Below, piece after piece: positions 24,635 to 33,125 of a DNA stretch of 64,000 bases. Location: assembly GCF_014489615.1 (NCBI RefSeq), contig NZ_CP060825.1, forward strand, positions 6,308,001 through 6,372,000, read 5' to 3'. Within the stretch, counting starts at the first letter, position 1, and each line of letters starts with the position of its first letter. Made by a program: the position numbers and the translations under genes. This stretch comes from Streptomyces genisteinicus (GTDB taxonomy: Bacteria > Actinomycetota > Actinomycetes > Streptomycetales > Streptomycetaceae). Below the pieces are notes generated by a model. It had not been told where the DNA came from. It was given only the letters and a program-made list of their open reading frames with translations, and searched no databases.

Positions 24635-25609
24635 TCAGGCCTCCGGGATCTCGAACGAGCTGGTGCGCTTCATCCCGGCGGCGCGGCCCTTGCCCGAGAC
24701 GACCAGGGCCATCTTGCGCGAGGCCTCGTCGATCATCTCGTCGCCGAGCATCGCGGAGCCCTTCTTCCCGCCGGCCTCGGACGTGTAGTAGTCGTAGGCG
24801 TCGAGGATCAGCTCGGCGTGGTCGTAGTCCTCCTGGGACGGCGAGAAGATCTCGTTCGACGCGTCCACCTGGCCGGGGTGCAGCACCCACTTGCCGTCGA
24901 AGCCGAGCGCCGCGGCGCGCTGCGCCACCTCGCGGTAGCCGTCGACGTTGCGGATCTGGAGGTAGGGGCCGTCGATCGCCTGGAGGTTGTTGGCGCGGGC
25001 GGCCATCAGGATCTTCATCAGGATGTAGTGGTAGGCGTCCGCGGGGTACCCGGGCGGCTGCTCGCCGACGACCAGCGACTTCATGTTGATGGAGGCCATG
25101 AAGTCGGCCGGGCCGAAGATGATGGTCTCCACCCGCGGCGAGGCCTGCGCGATCGCGTTGACGTTGTTGAGGCCCTGGGCGTTCTCGATCTGCGCCTCGA
25201 TGCCGATCTTCCCCGGCTCGAAGCCCATGGTCTTCTCGATCTGGGTGAGCAGCAGGTCGAGCGCGACGACCTGCTCCGCGCTCTGCACCTTCGGCAGCAT
25301 GATGCAGTCGAGGTTCTGCCCCGCGCCCTCGACGACGGTCACGACGTCGCGGTAGGTCCACTCGGTGGTCCAGTCGTTGACCCGCACGACCCGGGTCTTG
25401 CCCGTCCAGTCGCCCTCGTTGAGGAACTTGACGATGGTGTGCCGGGCCTCCGGCTTGGCGAGCGGGGCGCAGGCGTCCTCCAGGTCGAGGAAGACCTGGT
25501 CGGCCGGCAGGCCCTGGGCCTTCTCCAGGAACCGCGGGTTCGAGCCGGGCACCGCCAGGCAGGAACGGCGCGGGCGGAGACGGTTGACCGGATGCACTGG
25601 CGTGCTCAT
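24635..25609 (-). CDS. CitE-family lyase, L-malyl-CoA/beta-methylmalyl-CoA lyase
   Basis: 324 residues of the HpcH/HpaI-CitE TIM-barrel family. Motifs: RSCLAVPGSNPRFLEKA, QVFLDLEDACAP (metal-binding Asp/Glu) and GKWVLHPGQVD. Expected to split beta-methylmalyl-CoA into propionyl-CoA and glyoxylate. The ATG at 25609 overlaps the mutase stop (ATGA). Confidence 0.9.
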   Translation of the reverse strand: MSTPVHPVNRLRPRRSCLAVPGSNPRFLEKAQGLPADQVFLDLEDACAPLAKPEARHTIVKFLNEGDWTGKTRVVRVNDWTTEWTYRDVVTVVEGAGQNLDCIMLPKVQSAEQVVALDLLLTQIEKTMGFEPGKIGIEAQIENAQGLNNVNAIAQASPRVETIIFGPADFMASINMKSLVVGEQPPGYPADAYHYILMKILMAARANNLQAIDGPYLQIRNVDGYREVAQRAAALGFDGKWVLHPGQVDASNEIFSPSQEDYDHAELILDAYDYYTSEAGGKKGSAMLGDEMIDEASRKMALVVSGKGRAAGMKRTSSFEIPEA

Positions 25610-27627
25610 GCGGGGACCTCCGTACTTTCAAGGGGGCTGAGCTTGTTGGCTCGGCGGATCTCGTCGACGATACGGCCGATGATCTCCGTGATGCCGAAGT
25701 CCTTCGGGGTGAACACGGCGGCCACTCCGGCCGCCTTCAGCTGGGCCGCGTCGGCGTTCGGGATGATGCCGCCCACGATCACCGGGATGTCGGGGGCGCC
25801 GGCGTCCCGCAGCCGCTCCAGCACGTCGGGCACCAGCTCGGCGTGGGAGCCGGACAGGATCGACAGGCCCACGCAGTGGACGTCCTCCGCGAGGGCGGCG
25901 GAGACGATCTGCTCCGGCGTCAGCCGGATGCCCTGGTAGACGACCTCGAACCCGGCGTCGCGGGCCCGCACGGCGATCTGCTCGGCGCCGTTGGAATGGC
26001 CGTCCAGGCCGGGCTTGCCGACCAGCAGGCGCAGCCGGCCGGAGCCGAGCTCGTCGGCGGTCCTGGCGACCTTGTCGCGGACCACGGCGAGCGGTGTGCC
26101 CGCCTCGGCGGTGACGGCCACCGGGGCGCTGCTGACGCCGGTCGGCGCGCGGAACTCGCCGAAGACGTCACGCAGCGCCCAGGCCCACTCGCCGGTGGTG
26201 ACGCCCGCACGCGCGCACTCGACGGTGGCCGCCATCAGGTTCTCGGTGCCCGCGGCGGCCTTCTTGAGGGCCGCGAGGGACTCGGCGGCACGGGGCTCGT
26301 CCCGGTTCGCGCGCCACTCGTGCAGCTTCGCGGTGACGCGTGCCTCGTTCGCCGGGTCGACGGTCATGATGGCCGTGTCGAGGTCGGCGGTGAGCGGGTT
26401 CTCCTCGGTCGTCTCGAAGATGTTGACGCCGACGATCTTCTCGTCGCCCGCCTCGATCCGCGCCCGCCGTTCGGCGTGCGAGGACACCAGCTGCGACTTG
26501 AGGTAGCCGGACTCGACGGCCGCCATCGCGCCGCCCATCTCCTCGATCCGGCGGATCTCGGCGAGGCACTCGTCGACGAGGGCGCCGACCTTGGCCTCGA
26601 TGACGTGCGAGCCCGCGAAGATGTCCTCGTACTCCAGCAGGTCGCTCTCGTGCGCCAGCACCTGCTGGATGCGCAGCGACCACTGCTGGTCCCAGGGCCG
26701 GGGCAGGCCCAGCGCCTCGTTCCAGGCGGGGAGCTGCACGGCGCGGGCGCGGGCGTCCTTGGAGAGGGTGACGGCGAGCATCTCCAGCACGATGCGCTGG
26801 ACGTTGTTCTCCGGCTGCGCCTCGGTCAGGCCGAGCGAGTTGACCTGGACGCCGTAGCGGAACCGGCGCTGCTTCTCGTTCGTGATGCCGTAGCGCTCGC
26901 GGGTGACCTGGTCCCAGATGCGGCCGAAGGCGCGCATCTTGCACATCTCCTCGACGAAGCGGACGCCCGCGTTCACGAAGAACGAGATGCGGGCGACCAC
27001 GTCGCCGAACTTCTCGGCCGGCACCTGGCCGGAGTCGCGCACCGCGTCGAGCACCGCGATCGCGGTGGACATCGCGTAGGCGATCTCCTGCACCGGTGTG
27101 GCGCCGGCCTCCTGCAGGTGGTAGCTGCAGATGTTGATCGGGTTCCACTTGGGGATGGCGGCCACCGTGTACGTGATCATGTCGGTGGTCAGGCGCAGCG
27201 AAGGACCGGGCGGGAACACGTGCGTCCCGCGCGACAGGTACTCCTTGACGATGTCGTTCTGGGTGGTGCCCTGGAGCCGGGTGATGTCCGCGCCCTGCTC
27301 CTCGGCGACGACCTGGTACAGCGCCAGCAGCCACATGGCCGTCGCGTTGATGGTCATCGACGTGTTCATCTGCTCCAGCGGGATCTCCTGGAACAGCCGC
27401 CGCATGTCGCCCAGATGGGAGACCGGCACCCCGACCCGGCCGACCTCGCCGCGGGCGAGGACGTGGTCGGGGTCGTACCCGGTCTGCGTCGGCAGGTCGA
27501 AGGCGACCGACAGACCCGTCTGGCCCTTGGCGAGGTTGCGCCGGTACAGCTCGTTGGACGCCTCCGCGGTCGAGTGCCCCGCGTAGGTGCGCATGAGCCA
27601 GGGCCGGTCCTTCTTGCGCTCAGTCAT
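25606..27627 (-). CDS. ecm: Coenzyme B12-dependent ethylmalonyl-CoA mutase
   Basis: 673-residue single-chain mutase: N-terminal methylmalonyl-CoA mutase-like TIM barrel (MRTYAGHSTAEASNELYRRN, FDLPTQTGYDPDH) and C-terminal cobalamin domain with the DxHxxG signature in PGLDGHSNGAEQI. Converts ethylmalonyl-CoA to methylsuccinyl-CoA. Assignment to ethylmalonyl- rather than methylmalonyl-CoA mutase rests on its position after ccr and on the MeaA-like single-chain length. ATG at 27627, 9 bp after the ccr stop. Confidence 0.92.
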   Translation of the reverse strand: MTERKKDRPWLMRTYAGHSTAEASNELYRRNLAKGQTGLSVAFDLPTQTGYDPDHVLARGEVGRVGVPVSHLGDMRRLFQEIPLEQMNTSMTINATAMWLLALYQVVAEEQGADITRLQGTTQNDIVKEYLSRGTHVFPPGPSLRLTTDMITYTVAAIPKWNPINICSYHLQEAGATPVQEIAYAMSTAIAVLDAVRDSGQVPAEKFGDVVARISFFVNAGVRFVEEMCKMRAFGRIWDQVTRERYGITNEKQRRFRYGVQVNSLGLTEAQPENNVQRIVLEMLAVTLSKDARARAVQLPAWNEALGLPRPWDQQWSLRIQQVLAHESDLLEYEDIFAGSHVIEAKVGALVDECLAEIRRIEEMGGAMAAVESGYLKSQLVSSHAERRARIEAGDEKIVGVNIFETTEENPLTADLDTAIMTVDPANEARVTAKLHEWRANRDEPRAAESLAALKKAAAGTENLMAATVECARAGVTTGEWAWALRDVFGEFRAPTGVSSAPVAVTAEAGTPLAVVRDKVARTADELGSGRLRLLVGKPGLDGHSNGAEQIAVRARDAGFEVVYQGIRLTPEQIVSAALAEDVHCVGLSILSGSHAELVPDVLERLRDAGAPDIPVIVGGIIPNADAAQLKAAGVAAVFTPKDFGITEIIGRIVDEIRRANKLSPLESTEVPA

Positions 27628-27636
27628 CGAGGAACC

Positions 27637-28974
27637 TCAGACGTTCCGGAAGCGGTTGATGGCGTCGAGGTGCTTGGCGCGCATCTCCGGGTCCTTGACG
27701 CCGAGCCCCTCCTCGGGGGCGAGCGCGAGCACGCCGACCTTGCCCTGGTGGAGGTTGCGGTGCACGTCGTACGCGGCCTGGCCGGTGTCCTCGAGGGAGT
27801 AGACCTTGGAGAGCGTCGGGTGGATCTTGCCCTTGGCGATGAGGCGGTTGGCCTCCCACGCCTCGCGGTAGTTGGCGAAGTGCGAGCCGATGATCCGCTT
27901 CAGCGACATCCACAGGTAGCGGTTGTCGTACTCGTGCATGTAGCCCGAGGTCGAGGCGCAGGTGGTGATGGTGCCGCCCTTGCGGGTGACGTAGACGCTG
28001 GCGCCGAAGGTCTCGCGGCCGGGGTGCTCGAAGACGATGTCGATGTCCTCGCCGCCGGTGAACTCGCGGATGCGCTTGCCGAAGCGCTTCCACTCCTTCG
28101 GGTCCTGGGTGCGCTCGTCCTTCCAGAACTTGTAGCCCTCGGCGCTGCGGTCGATGATCGCCTCGGCGCCCATCGAGCGGCAGATGTCCGCCTTCTGCTC
28201 GCTGGAGACGACGCAGATCGGGTTGGCGCCGCCGGCGAGGGCGAACTGCGTGGCGTAGGAGCCCAGTCCGCCGCTCGCGCCCCAGATGAGCACGTTGTCG
28301 CCCTGCTTCATGCCGGCGCCGTTGCGGGAGACGAGCTGCCGGTAGGCGGTGGAGTTGACGAGGCCGGGGGCGGCCGCCTCCTCCCAGCTGAGGTGCTTCG
28401 GCTTCGGCATGAGCTGGTTGGACTTGACGAGCGCGATCTCCGCCAGTCCGCCGAAGTTGGTCTCGAAGCCCCAGATGCGCTGCTCGGGGTCGAGCATCGT
28501 GTCGTTGTGGCCGTCGGAGGACTCCAGCTCGACCGAGAGGCAGTGCGCGACGACCTCGTCGCCCGGGTTCCAGGCGTTCACGCCGGGTCCGGTGCGCAGG
28601 ACGACGCCCGCGAGGTCGGAGCCGATGACGTGGTAGGGGAGGTCGTGGCGCTTGGTGAGCTCGGAGAGGCGTCCGTAGCGCTCCAGGAAGCCGAAGGTGG
28701 ACAGCGGCTCGAAGATCGAGGTCCACACCGAGTTGTAGTTGACCGAGCTGGCCATGACGGCCACCAGGGCCTCGCCGGGGCCGAGCTCCGGGACCGGCAC
28801 GTCGTCCAGGTGGATCGACTTGCGGGGGTCCTTGTCCCGGGTCTCGAGGCCGGCGAACATCTCCGTCTCGTCCTTGTGCACGGTGATCGCGCGGTAGGAC
28901 TCGGGGAGCTTGAGAGCGGCGAAGTCGGCGGAGGTGGTCTCCGGCGACTGGATCGCGTCCAGGATTTCCTTCAC
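27637..28974 (-). CDS. ccr: Crotonyl-CoA carboxylase/reductase
   Basis: 445-residue NADPH-dependent MDR-family enzyme that reductively carboxylates crotonyl-CoA to (2S)-ethylmalonyl-CoA, the key step of the pathway and a source of extender units for polyketides. Visible: Rossmann motif WGASGGLGSYATQFA, the CCR-typical insertions such as WKDERTQDPKEWKRFGKRI, and FEHPGRETFGASVYV. The GTG at 28974 is preceded by GGAGG seven bases upstream. A 7-bp hairpin (28993-28999 with 29005-29011) lies just ahead of this site. First gene of a five-gene operon, with a promoter/operator about 220 bp upstream. Confidence 0.95.
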   Translation of the reverse strand: MKEILDAIQSPETTSADFAALKLPESYRAITVHKDETEMFAGLETRDKDPRKSIHLDDVPVPELGPGEALVAVMASSVNYNSVWTSIFEPLSTFGFLERYGRLSELTKRHDLPYHVIGSDLAGVVLRTGPGVNAWNPGDEVVAHCLSVELESSDGHNDTMLDPEQRIWGFETNFGGLAEIALVKSNQLMPKPKHLSWEEAAAPGLVNSTAYRQLVSRNGAGMKQGDNVLIWGASGGLGSYATQFALAGGANPICVVSSEQKADICRSMGAEAIIDRSAEGYKFWKDERTQDPKEWKRFGKRIREFTGGEDIDIVFEHPGRETFGASVYVTRKGGTITTCASTSGYMHEYDNRYLWMSLKRIIGSHFANYREAWEANRLIAKGKIHPTLSKVYSLEDTGQAAYDVHRNLHQGKVGVLALAPEEGLGVKDPEMRAKHLDAINRFRNV

Positions 28975-29196
28975 GGTGTTGCCTCCGGCGGGAAGCGTCC
29001 TGCGGGGACGCTGAGGGGTTCGTCGGGCGGTGCTGGGTGTGGAGGTGTGCCGTCGGTTCGGCGGATGGAGCTGCGGCGGCGCCTGTGGGCGCGACGGGAG
29101 GTGCCTGTGACGCAGGCGTCCGGGCGGAGCGGCCTCGGGCTGCTGGGACAGCCGGCGTACGAGTGTGCTCTGCACGCCGGCCGCCCGGACTCCTTC

Positions 29197-29225
29197 AACG
29201 TATGGCACGCCGTGCCAGGTGGCAA
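29197..29225 (-). promoter_or_regulatory. Predicted ccr promoter with palindromic operator in the spacer
   Basis: On the minus strand a -35 TTGCCA (29220-29225) and a -10 TACGTT (29197-29202) are separated by exactly 17 bp. Fifteen of those bases form the perfect palindrome TGGCACG-C-CGTGCCA (29203-29217). A second, looser inverted pair (TGGCAAG 29220-29226 and CGTGCCA 29233-29239) overlaps the -35. A dimeric repressor bound here would block RNA polymerase. The adjacent TetR protein is the obvious candidate. The leader to the ccr GTG is about 215 bp; nothing else is recognised in the 406-bp gap apart from the terminator at 29308. Confidence 0.65.
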
Positions 29226-29307
29226 GACACTCCGTGCCAAGAATTTCTCTCAGATGCAATCCAATGGACACATATGAGCGATGATCGATCGAACCCGGCC
29301 GCAAAGC

Positions 29308-29342
29308 AGGCGAAGACCGCCCGATCCGGGCGGTCCTCGCCT
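29308..29342 (-). terminator. Hairpin terminator after the tetR gene
   Basis: GACCGCCCG/CGGGCGGTC (29315-29323 with 29327-29335) extends to a 16-bp stem with one bulge between 29308 and 29342, 39 bp beyond the TetR stop. Confidence 0.75.
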
Positions 29343-29380
29343 GCTGCGTCGTCTCGCGCCCGCGTGCGGCGCGGCGGAGG

Positions 29381-30232
29381 TCAGGCCTCCTTGAGGGCCT
29401 GCTCGATCGTGCGCATGACCTCGCTGAGCGGGGCGTCGGTCCGCGCCACCGCCACCAGGACCTCGCCCTCGGTCCTCGCCGCGGCCGGCGCGTCGAGCGT
29501 CGCCGGGAGTGTGCGGCCGGCCTTGCGGCCCGCCCCTATGCCGCTGCCGAAGGTGTCCCGCACGATGGCGAAGGCGTGGTCCAGCTGGGTCTCCACGTCG
29601 CCCTGCCCGCCGGCCCGCAGCCACCGCCGCAGGACGTGGTTGTGCGCCGTGACCACCGCCGACGCGGCCACCTCGGCCAGCAGCGGGTCGTCGTTGCCGT
29701 CGTGGTGGTCGCGCTCGTCGAAGTGGCCCAGGAGATAGCGCGTGAACAGGCGCTCGTAGCGGGCCACCGAGGCGATCTCGCGCTCCCGCAGCGTGGGCAC
29801 CTCACGCGTCAGGCGGTACCGCTCGACCGAGACGGAGGGGGAGGAGGCGTACATCCTCATGACCTCCTTGATGCCGCGGCACACCGTGTCCAGGGGGTGC
29901 TCGTGCGGCGGGGCCGCGTTCAGCACCGCCTCGGCCCGGACCAGGGTGTCGTCGTGGTCCGGGAAGATCGCCTCCTCCTTGGACCGGAAGTGGCGGAAGA
30001 AGGTGCGCCGGGCCACCCCGGCGGCCGCCGCGATCTCGTCGACCGTCGTCGCCTCGTACCCCTTGGTCGCGAACAACTCCATGGCCGCAGCGGCCAGTTC
30101 ACGGCGCATCTTCAGACGCTGGGCGGCGGCTTTCGAGCCCGCTGCGCTCTCCGTGACATCGGGGACGGAACCGGCGCGGAGCGGGCGTCGGGACGGATCG
30201 GCAGGCTGCGGCATGACTTGAACGTACTCCAT
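29381..30232 (-). CDS. TetR-family transcriptional regulator
   Basis: 283 residues. N-terminal TetR HTH (AAMELFATKGYEATTVDEIAAAAGVARRTFFRHF) at about residues 45-80, then a helical ligand-binding domain; it is long for the family because of N- and C-terminal extensions. It lies between the double 3-hydroxyacyl-CoA dehydrogenase and ccr, all on the same strand, so it probably regulates the ethylmalonyl-CoA genes, perhaps sensing an acyl-CoA. The ATG at 30232 has GGAGG five bases upstream; the ATG at 30214 is an alternative. Confidence 0.88.
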   Translation of the reverse strand: MEYVQVMPQPADPSRRPLRAGSVPDVTESAAGSKAAAQRLKMRRELAAAAMELFATKGYEATTVDEIAAAAGVARRTFFRHFRSKEEAIFPDHDDTLVRAEAVLNAAPPHEHPLDTVCRGIKEVMRMYASSPSVSVERYRLTREVPTLREREIASVARYERLFTRYLLGHFDERDHHDGNDDPLLAEVAASAVVTAHNHVLRRWLRAGGQGDVETQLDHAFAIVRDTFGSGIGAGRKAGRTLPATLDAPAAARTEGEVLVAVARTDAPLSEVMRTIEQALKEA

Positions 30233-30329
30233 GCCGGCCTCCGCGTGCGCCCGCGGGTCGACCGCCTCCGCCGCGGACGGCGAGGGCGGGCCGCCCGGAC
30301 CGAGCAGCCCGCCCCACCCCGCCGAGGGG

Positions 30330-32111
30330 TCAGCGCCGTGCATATTCGCGGAAGCCGCGACCCGTCTTGCGGCCGAGGCACCCCGCCGCCACCAGGTGCT
30401 CCAGCAGCGGGGCCGGGGCGAGGCCCGGGTCGCGGAACTCGCGGTGCAGCACCTTCTCGATGGCCAGCGAGACGTCGAGGCCGACCACGTCGAGCAGTTC
30501 GAACGGCCCCATCGGGTAGCCGCCGCCCAGCTTCATCGCCGCGTCGATGTCGTCGAGGGTGGCGTAGTGCTCCTCGACCATCTTGATCGCGTTGTTGAGG
30601 TACGGGAAGAGCAGCGCGTTCACGATGAAGCCGGCCCGGTCGCCGCAGTCCACCGGGTGCTTGCGGATCCTCCCGGTCACCTCCCGGACGGTCGCGTGCA
30701 CGTCGTCCGAGGTCAGGACGGTGCGGACGATCTCCACCAGCTTCATCGCCGGCGCCGGGTTGAAGAAGTGCATCCCGATCACGTCCTCGGGACGCGAGGT
30801 GGCGCGGGCGCAGGCCACGACCGGCAGCGACGAGGTCGTGGTGGCCAGCACCGCGCCCGGCCGGCAGACCTTGTCGAGGGTGCGGAACAGCTGCTGCTTG
30901 ACCTCCAGGTCCTCGGCCACGGCCTCGACCGCCAGGTCGACCTCGGCGAACGCGTCCAGCGAACCGGCCGGGGTGATCCGCGCCAGCGTGGCGTCGCAGG
31001 CCTCCTGGGTCATCCGGCCCTTGGTCACCGAGCGGAGCAGTGACTTGGTGATCCGGCCCTTGGCGGTCTCGGCCTTCTCCAGGCTGCGCGCCGCCAGCAC
31101 GACGTCGTACCCCGCCTTGGCGAAGACCTCCGCGATACCGCTGGCCATGGTGCCCGAACCGGCCACGCCCACCGAGGAGACCGGCCGTCCCCCCGCCGCG
31201 TCCGCCGACGGCCGCGGGGTGAGCGCGTCGTCGACCACCTCGGCGGAGCCGGGCCCGGCGTACGAGTAGAAGCCGCGGCCCGCCTTCCGTCCGGTCAGCC
31301 CCGCCTCGCTGAGCTGGCCGAGGATCGGCGCCGGTGCGTGCAGCCGGTCGTGGGAGGCCGCGTACATCGCCTCCAGGACCGTGCGGGCGGTGTCGATGCC
31401 GATCAGGTCGAGCAGCGCGAGCGGGCCCATCGGGAGGCCGCAGCCGAGCCGCATGGCGGCGTCGATGTCCTCGCGGGACGCGTACCGGGACTCGTACATC
31501 GCCGCGGCCTGGTTCAGATAGCCGAAGAGCAGGCCGTCCGCGACGAACCCGGGCCGGTCCCCGACCGCCACCGGCTCCTTGCCGAGGTCGCGGGCGAGCG
31601 CCGTGACCGACTCGACCGCCGGCGGCGAGGTCAGCACGGACGAGACCACCTCGACCAGCTTCATCGCGGGCGCCGGGTTGAAGAAGTGCAGGCCGAGCAC
31701 GCGCTCCGGGCGCTGCGACTCGGCGGCCAGCCGGGTCACCGACAGCGCGTTGGTGCCAGTGGCGAGGATGGCGTCCGGGCGCACGATCGCGTCCAGCTCG
31801 CGGAAGACCTGCTGCTTGATCTCGTACGACTCGGGCACGACCTCGATGACGAGGTCGGCGTCGGCGGCGGCCTGGAGGTCGGCGTACGTGCGGAAGCGGG
31901 CGAGGGCGGTGCGGCGCTCCTCGTCGGTGATCCGGCCGCGCTCCACGGCGCGGGCGGTGGACGCCTCCAGCGCTTCGGTGGCGCGGCGGGCGGCGGCCTC
32001 GCTGACGTCGATGCCGACGACCTCGCGGCCGGCGCGGGCGAGCACCTCGGCGATGCCGGCGCCCATGGTGCCGAGACCGACGACGGCGATGGTGCGGAGA
32101 GGGGTGTCCAT
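30330..32111 (-). CDS. Duplicated 3-hydroxyacyl-CoA (3-hydroxybutyryl-CoA) dehydrogenase
   Basis: 593 residues made of two homologous 3-hydroxybutyryl-CoA dehydrogenases in tandem. Each half has a Rossmann start (VVGLGTMGAGIAEV near residue 9 and VAGSGTMASGIAEV near residue 315), an FFNPAPAMKLVE segment carrying the catalytic His, and a PMGP-(x)-LLD C-terminal domain. The usual enzyme is about 285 residues. It would interconvert acetoacetyl-CoA and 3-hydroxybutyryl-CoA, upstream of crotonyl-CoA and thus of Ccr. The halves have diverged, so substrate or stereochemistry may differ. ATG at 32111; the 392-bp region upstream holds no gene. Confidence 0.9.
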   Translation of the reverse strand: MDTPLRTIAVVGLGTMGAGIAEVLARAGREVVGIDVSEAAARRATEALEASTARAVERGRITDEERRTALARFRTYADLQAAADADLVIEVVPESYEIKQQVFRELDAIVRPDAILATGTNALSVTRLAAESQRPERVLGLHFFNPAPAMKLVEVVSSVLTSPPAVESVTALARDLGKEPVAVGDRPGFVADGLLFGYLNQAAAMYESRYASREDIDAAMRLGCGLPMGPLALLDLIGIDTARTVLEAMYAASHDRLHAPAPILGQLSEAGLTGRKAGRGFYSYAGPGSAEVVDDALTPRPSADAAGGRPVSSVGVAGSGTMASGIAEVFAKAGYDVVLAARSLEKAETAKGRITKSLLRSVTKGRMTQEACDATLARITPAGSLDAFAEVDLAVEAVAEDLEVKQQLFRTLDKVCRPGAVLATTTSSLPVVACARATSRPEDVIGMHFFNPAPAMKLVEIVRTVLTSDDVHATVREVTGRIRKHPVDCGDRAGFIVNALLFPYLNNAIKMVEEHYATLDDIDAAMKLGGGYPMGPFELLDVVGLDVSLAIEKVLHREFRDPGLAPAPLLEHLVAAGCLGRKTGRGFREYARR

Positions 32112-32391
32112 CACGGGACTCCAGGGATGAGTGACGACTGATGAGGGGAGCGCGGACGGTGCCGGACGGGCGTGGGAACGCCGGGCGGGCGGGGGTCGCG
32201 CGACGATGCGCTCGGGAGACCGGCAGGGGTCCCACCGGGGAGGTCGGCACCACGGGGGTGCGCGCACGGGTGTTCACAAGGCCGACGGACGCTGTCCCAC
32301 GTCTCGTCGTACTGCACGGCGCAACGGCCGAACCGACTGCTCCCGCGGGCGGCTGCGTCACCAGGCCGCCGCGGAACGCGGGGGGTACCCG

Positions 32392-32418
32392 CTCACATGA
32401 GAGTAACCGGCGGGTAAC
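32392..32418 (+). promoter_or_regulatory. Three phased GTAAC-type half-sites upstream of the HEAT-repeat gene
   Basis: CTCAC (32392-32396), GTAAC (32403-32407) and GTAAC (32414-32418) recur with 6-bp spacers, an 11-bp period. The GTNAC-n6-GTNAC arrangement is that of GlnR- and MtrA-type response-regulator sites in actinobacteria. It lies 86 bp before the start at 32504. No binding data; assignment is by pattern only. Confidence 0.4.
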
Positions 32419-32503
32419 GAGCGCGCCAGCCCCCCGGACGATCCCGCCCCTGTGATCTGGATCCCGCCCCGAAACGGTGCGCACCGCCGATACCCTGACA
32501 ACC

Positions 32504-33094
32504 ATGGACGAGGAGTTACGGTCGCTCGCGCACCGTCTGCGCCGCGAATCGGGCGGCGGCGCCGCCTTCGAGCGGCTGCTGGTCACCGAGGACCGCGACG
32601 AACTCGCCGCGGAGCTCACCGCCCTCGAACGCCCCCTGTGGGCCCGTGAGATCGCCGCCTACCGCCTCGGCTGCGCCGGCGACAGCCGGGCCTTCGAGTC
32701 CCTGGTGCTGCTCCTCAACCACCGCGACCCCGACCGCTGCGTCGGCGCCGCCCACGCCCTGTACGCGCTGGGCGACGCGCGCACCCCGCGGGCCGCCGCC
32801 GCGCTCGCCACCAACGAACTGCGCGTCGCCTACGCCCTGGTGCCGGTCCGTCTGCTGATCCGGCTGCGCGCTCCCGAGTCGGCCCCCGCGCTGATCTCCT
32901 GCCTCGGCCGCCGCCTGGTGCCGGGCGATCCGCACTGGCGGCTGGCGCTCGCCTGCGTCGAGGGGCTGGGGGCGCTCGGCGACTCCCGCGCCCGCGCCGT
33001 CCTCGCCTCCGCCGTGCCGCACCCGAGACTCACCGCGGCGGCGTCGGCGGCCCTGGCGCGGCTGGACCAAGGGGCTTCGCCGCAAGGGAGTTGA
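32504..33094 (+). CDS. HEAT-repeat protein with an early TTA codon
   Basis: 196 residues built of about four HEAT-like helical repeats (WAREIAAYRLGCAGDSRAFESLVLLL, RCVGAAHALYALGDARTPRAAAAL and so on), a scaffold for protein-protein contact with no enzyme motif. Codon 5 (32516-32518) is TTA, the rare leucine codon read only by the developmentally controlled bldA tRNA in Streptomyces, so translation is expected mainly in older or differentiating cultures. The ATG at 32504 is preferred; starting at the in-frame ATG at 32477 would keep the TTA. GTAAC repeats lie upstream. Confidence 0.8.
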   Translation: MDEELRSLAHRLRRESGGGAAFERLLVTEDRDELAAELTALERPLWAREIAAYRLGCAGDSRAFESLVLLLNHRDPDRCVGAAHALYALGDARTPRAAAALATNELRVAYALVPVRLLIRLRAPESAPALISCLGRRLVPGDPHWRLALACVEGLGALGDSRARAVLASAVPHPRLTAAASAALARLDQGASPQGS

Positions 33095-33125
33095 CCTGCA
33101 CGGCCCGGACACCCACAGTTCGATC

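Noticed and set aside
22911..25631. Possible fusion of CitE, MaoC and acyl-CoA dehydrogenase in one 906-codon frame
   Set aside because: The upstream part of that frame is an out-of-frame reading of the lyase and hydratase genes; the dehydrogenase has its own ATG at 24116.
25843..29277. 1144-residue open frame on the plus strand across the ethylmalonyl-CoA genes
   Set aside because: Composition is Val/Gly/Arg/Leu-rich shadow; both B12 mutase and Ccr on the other strand are unmistakable.
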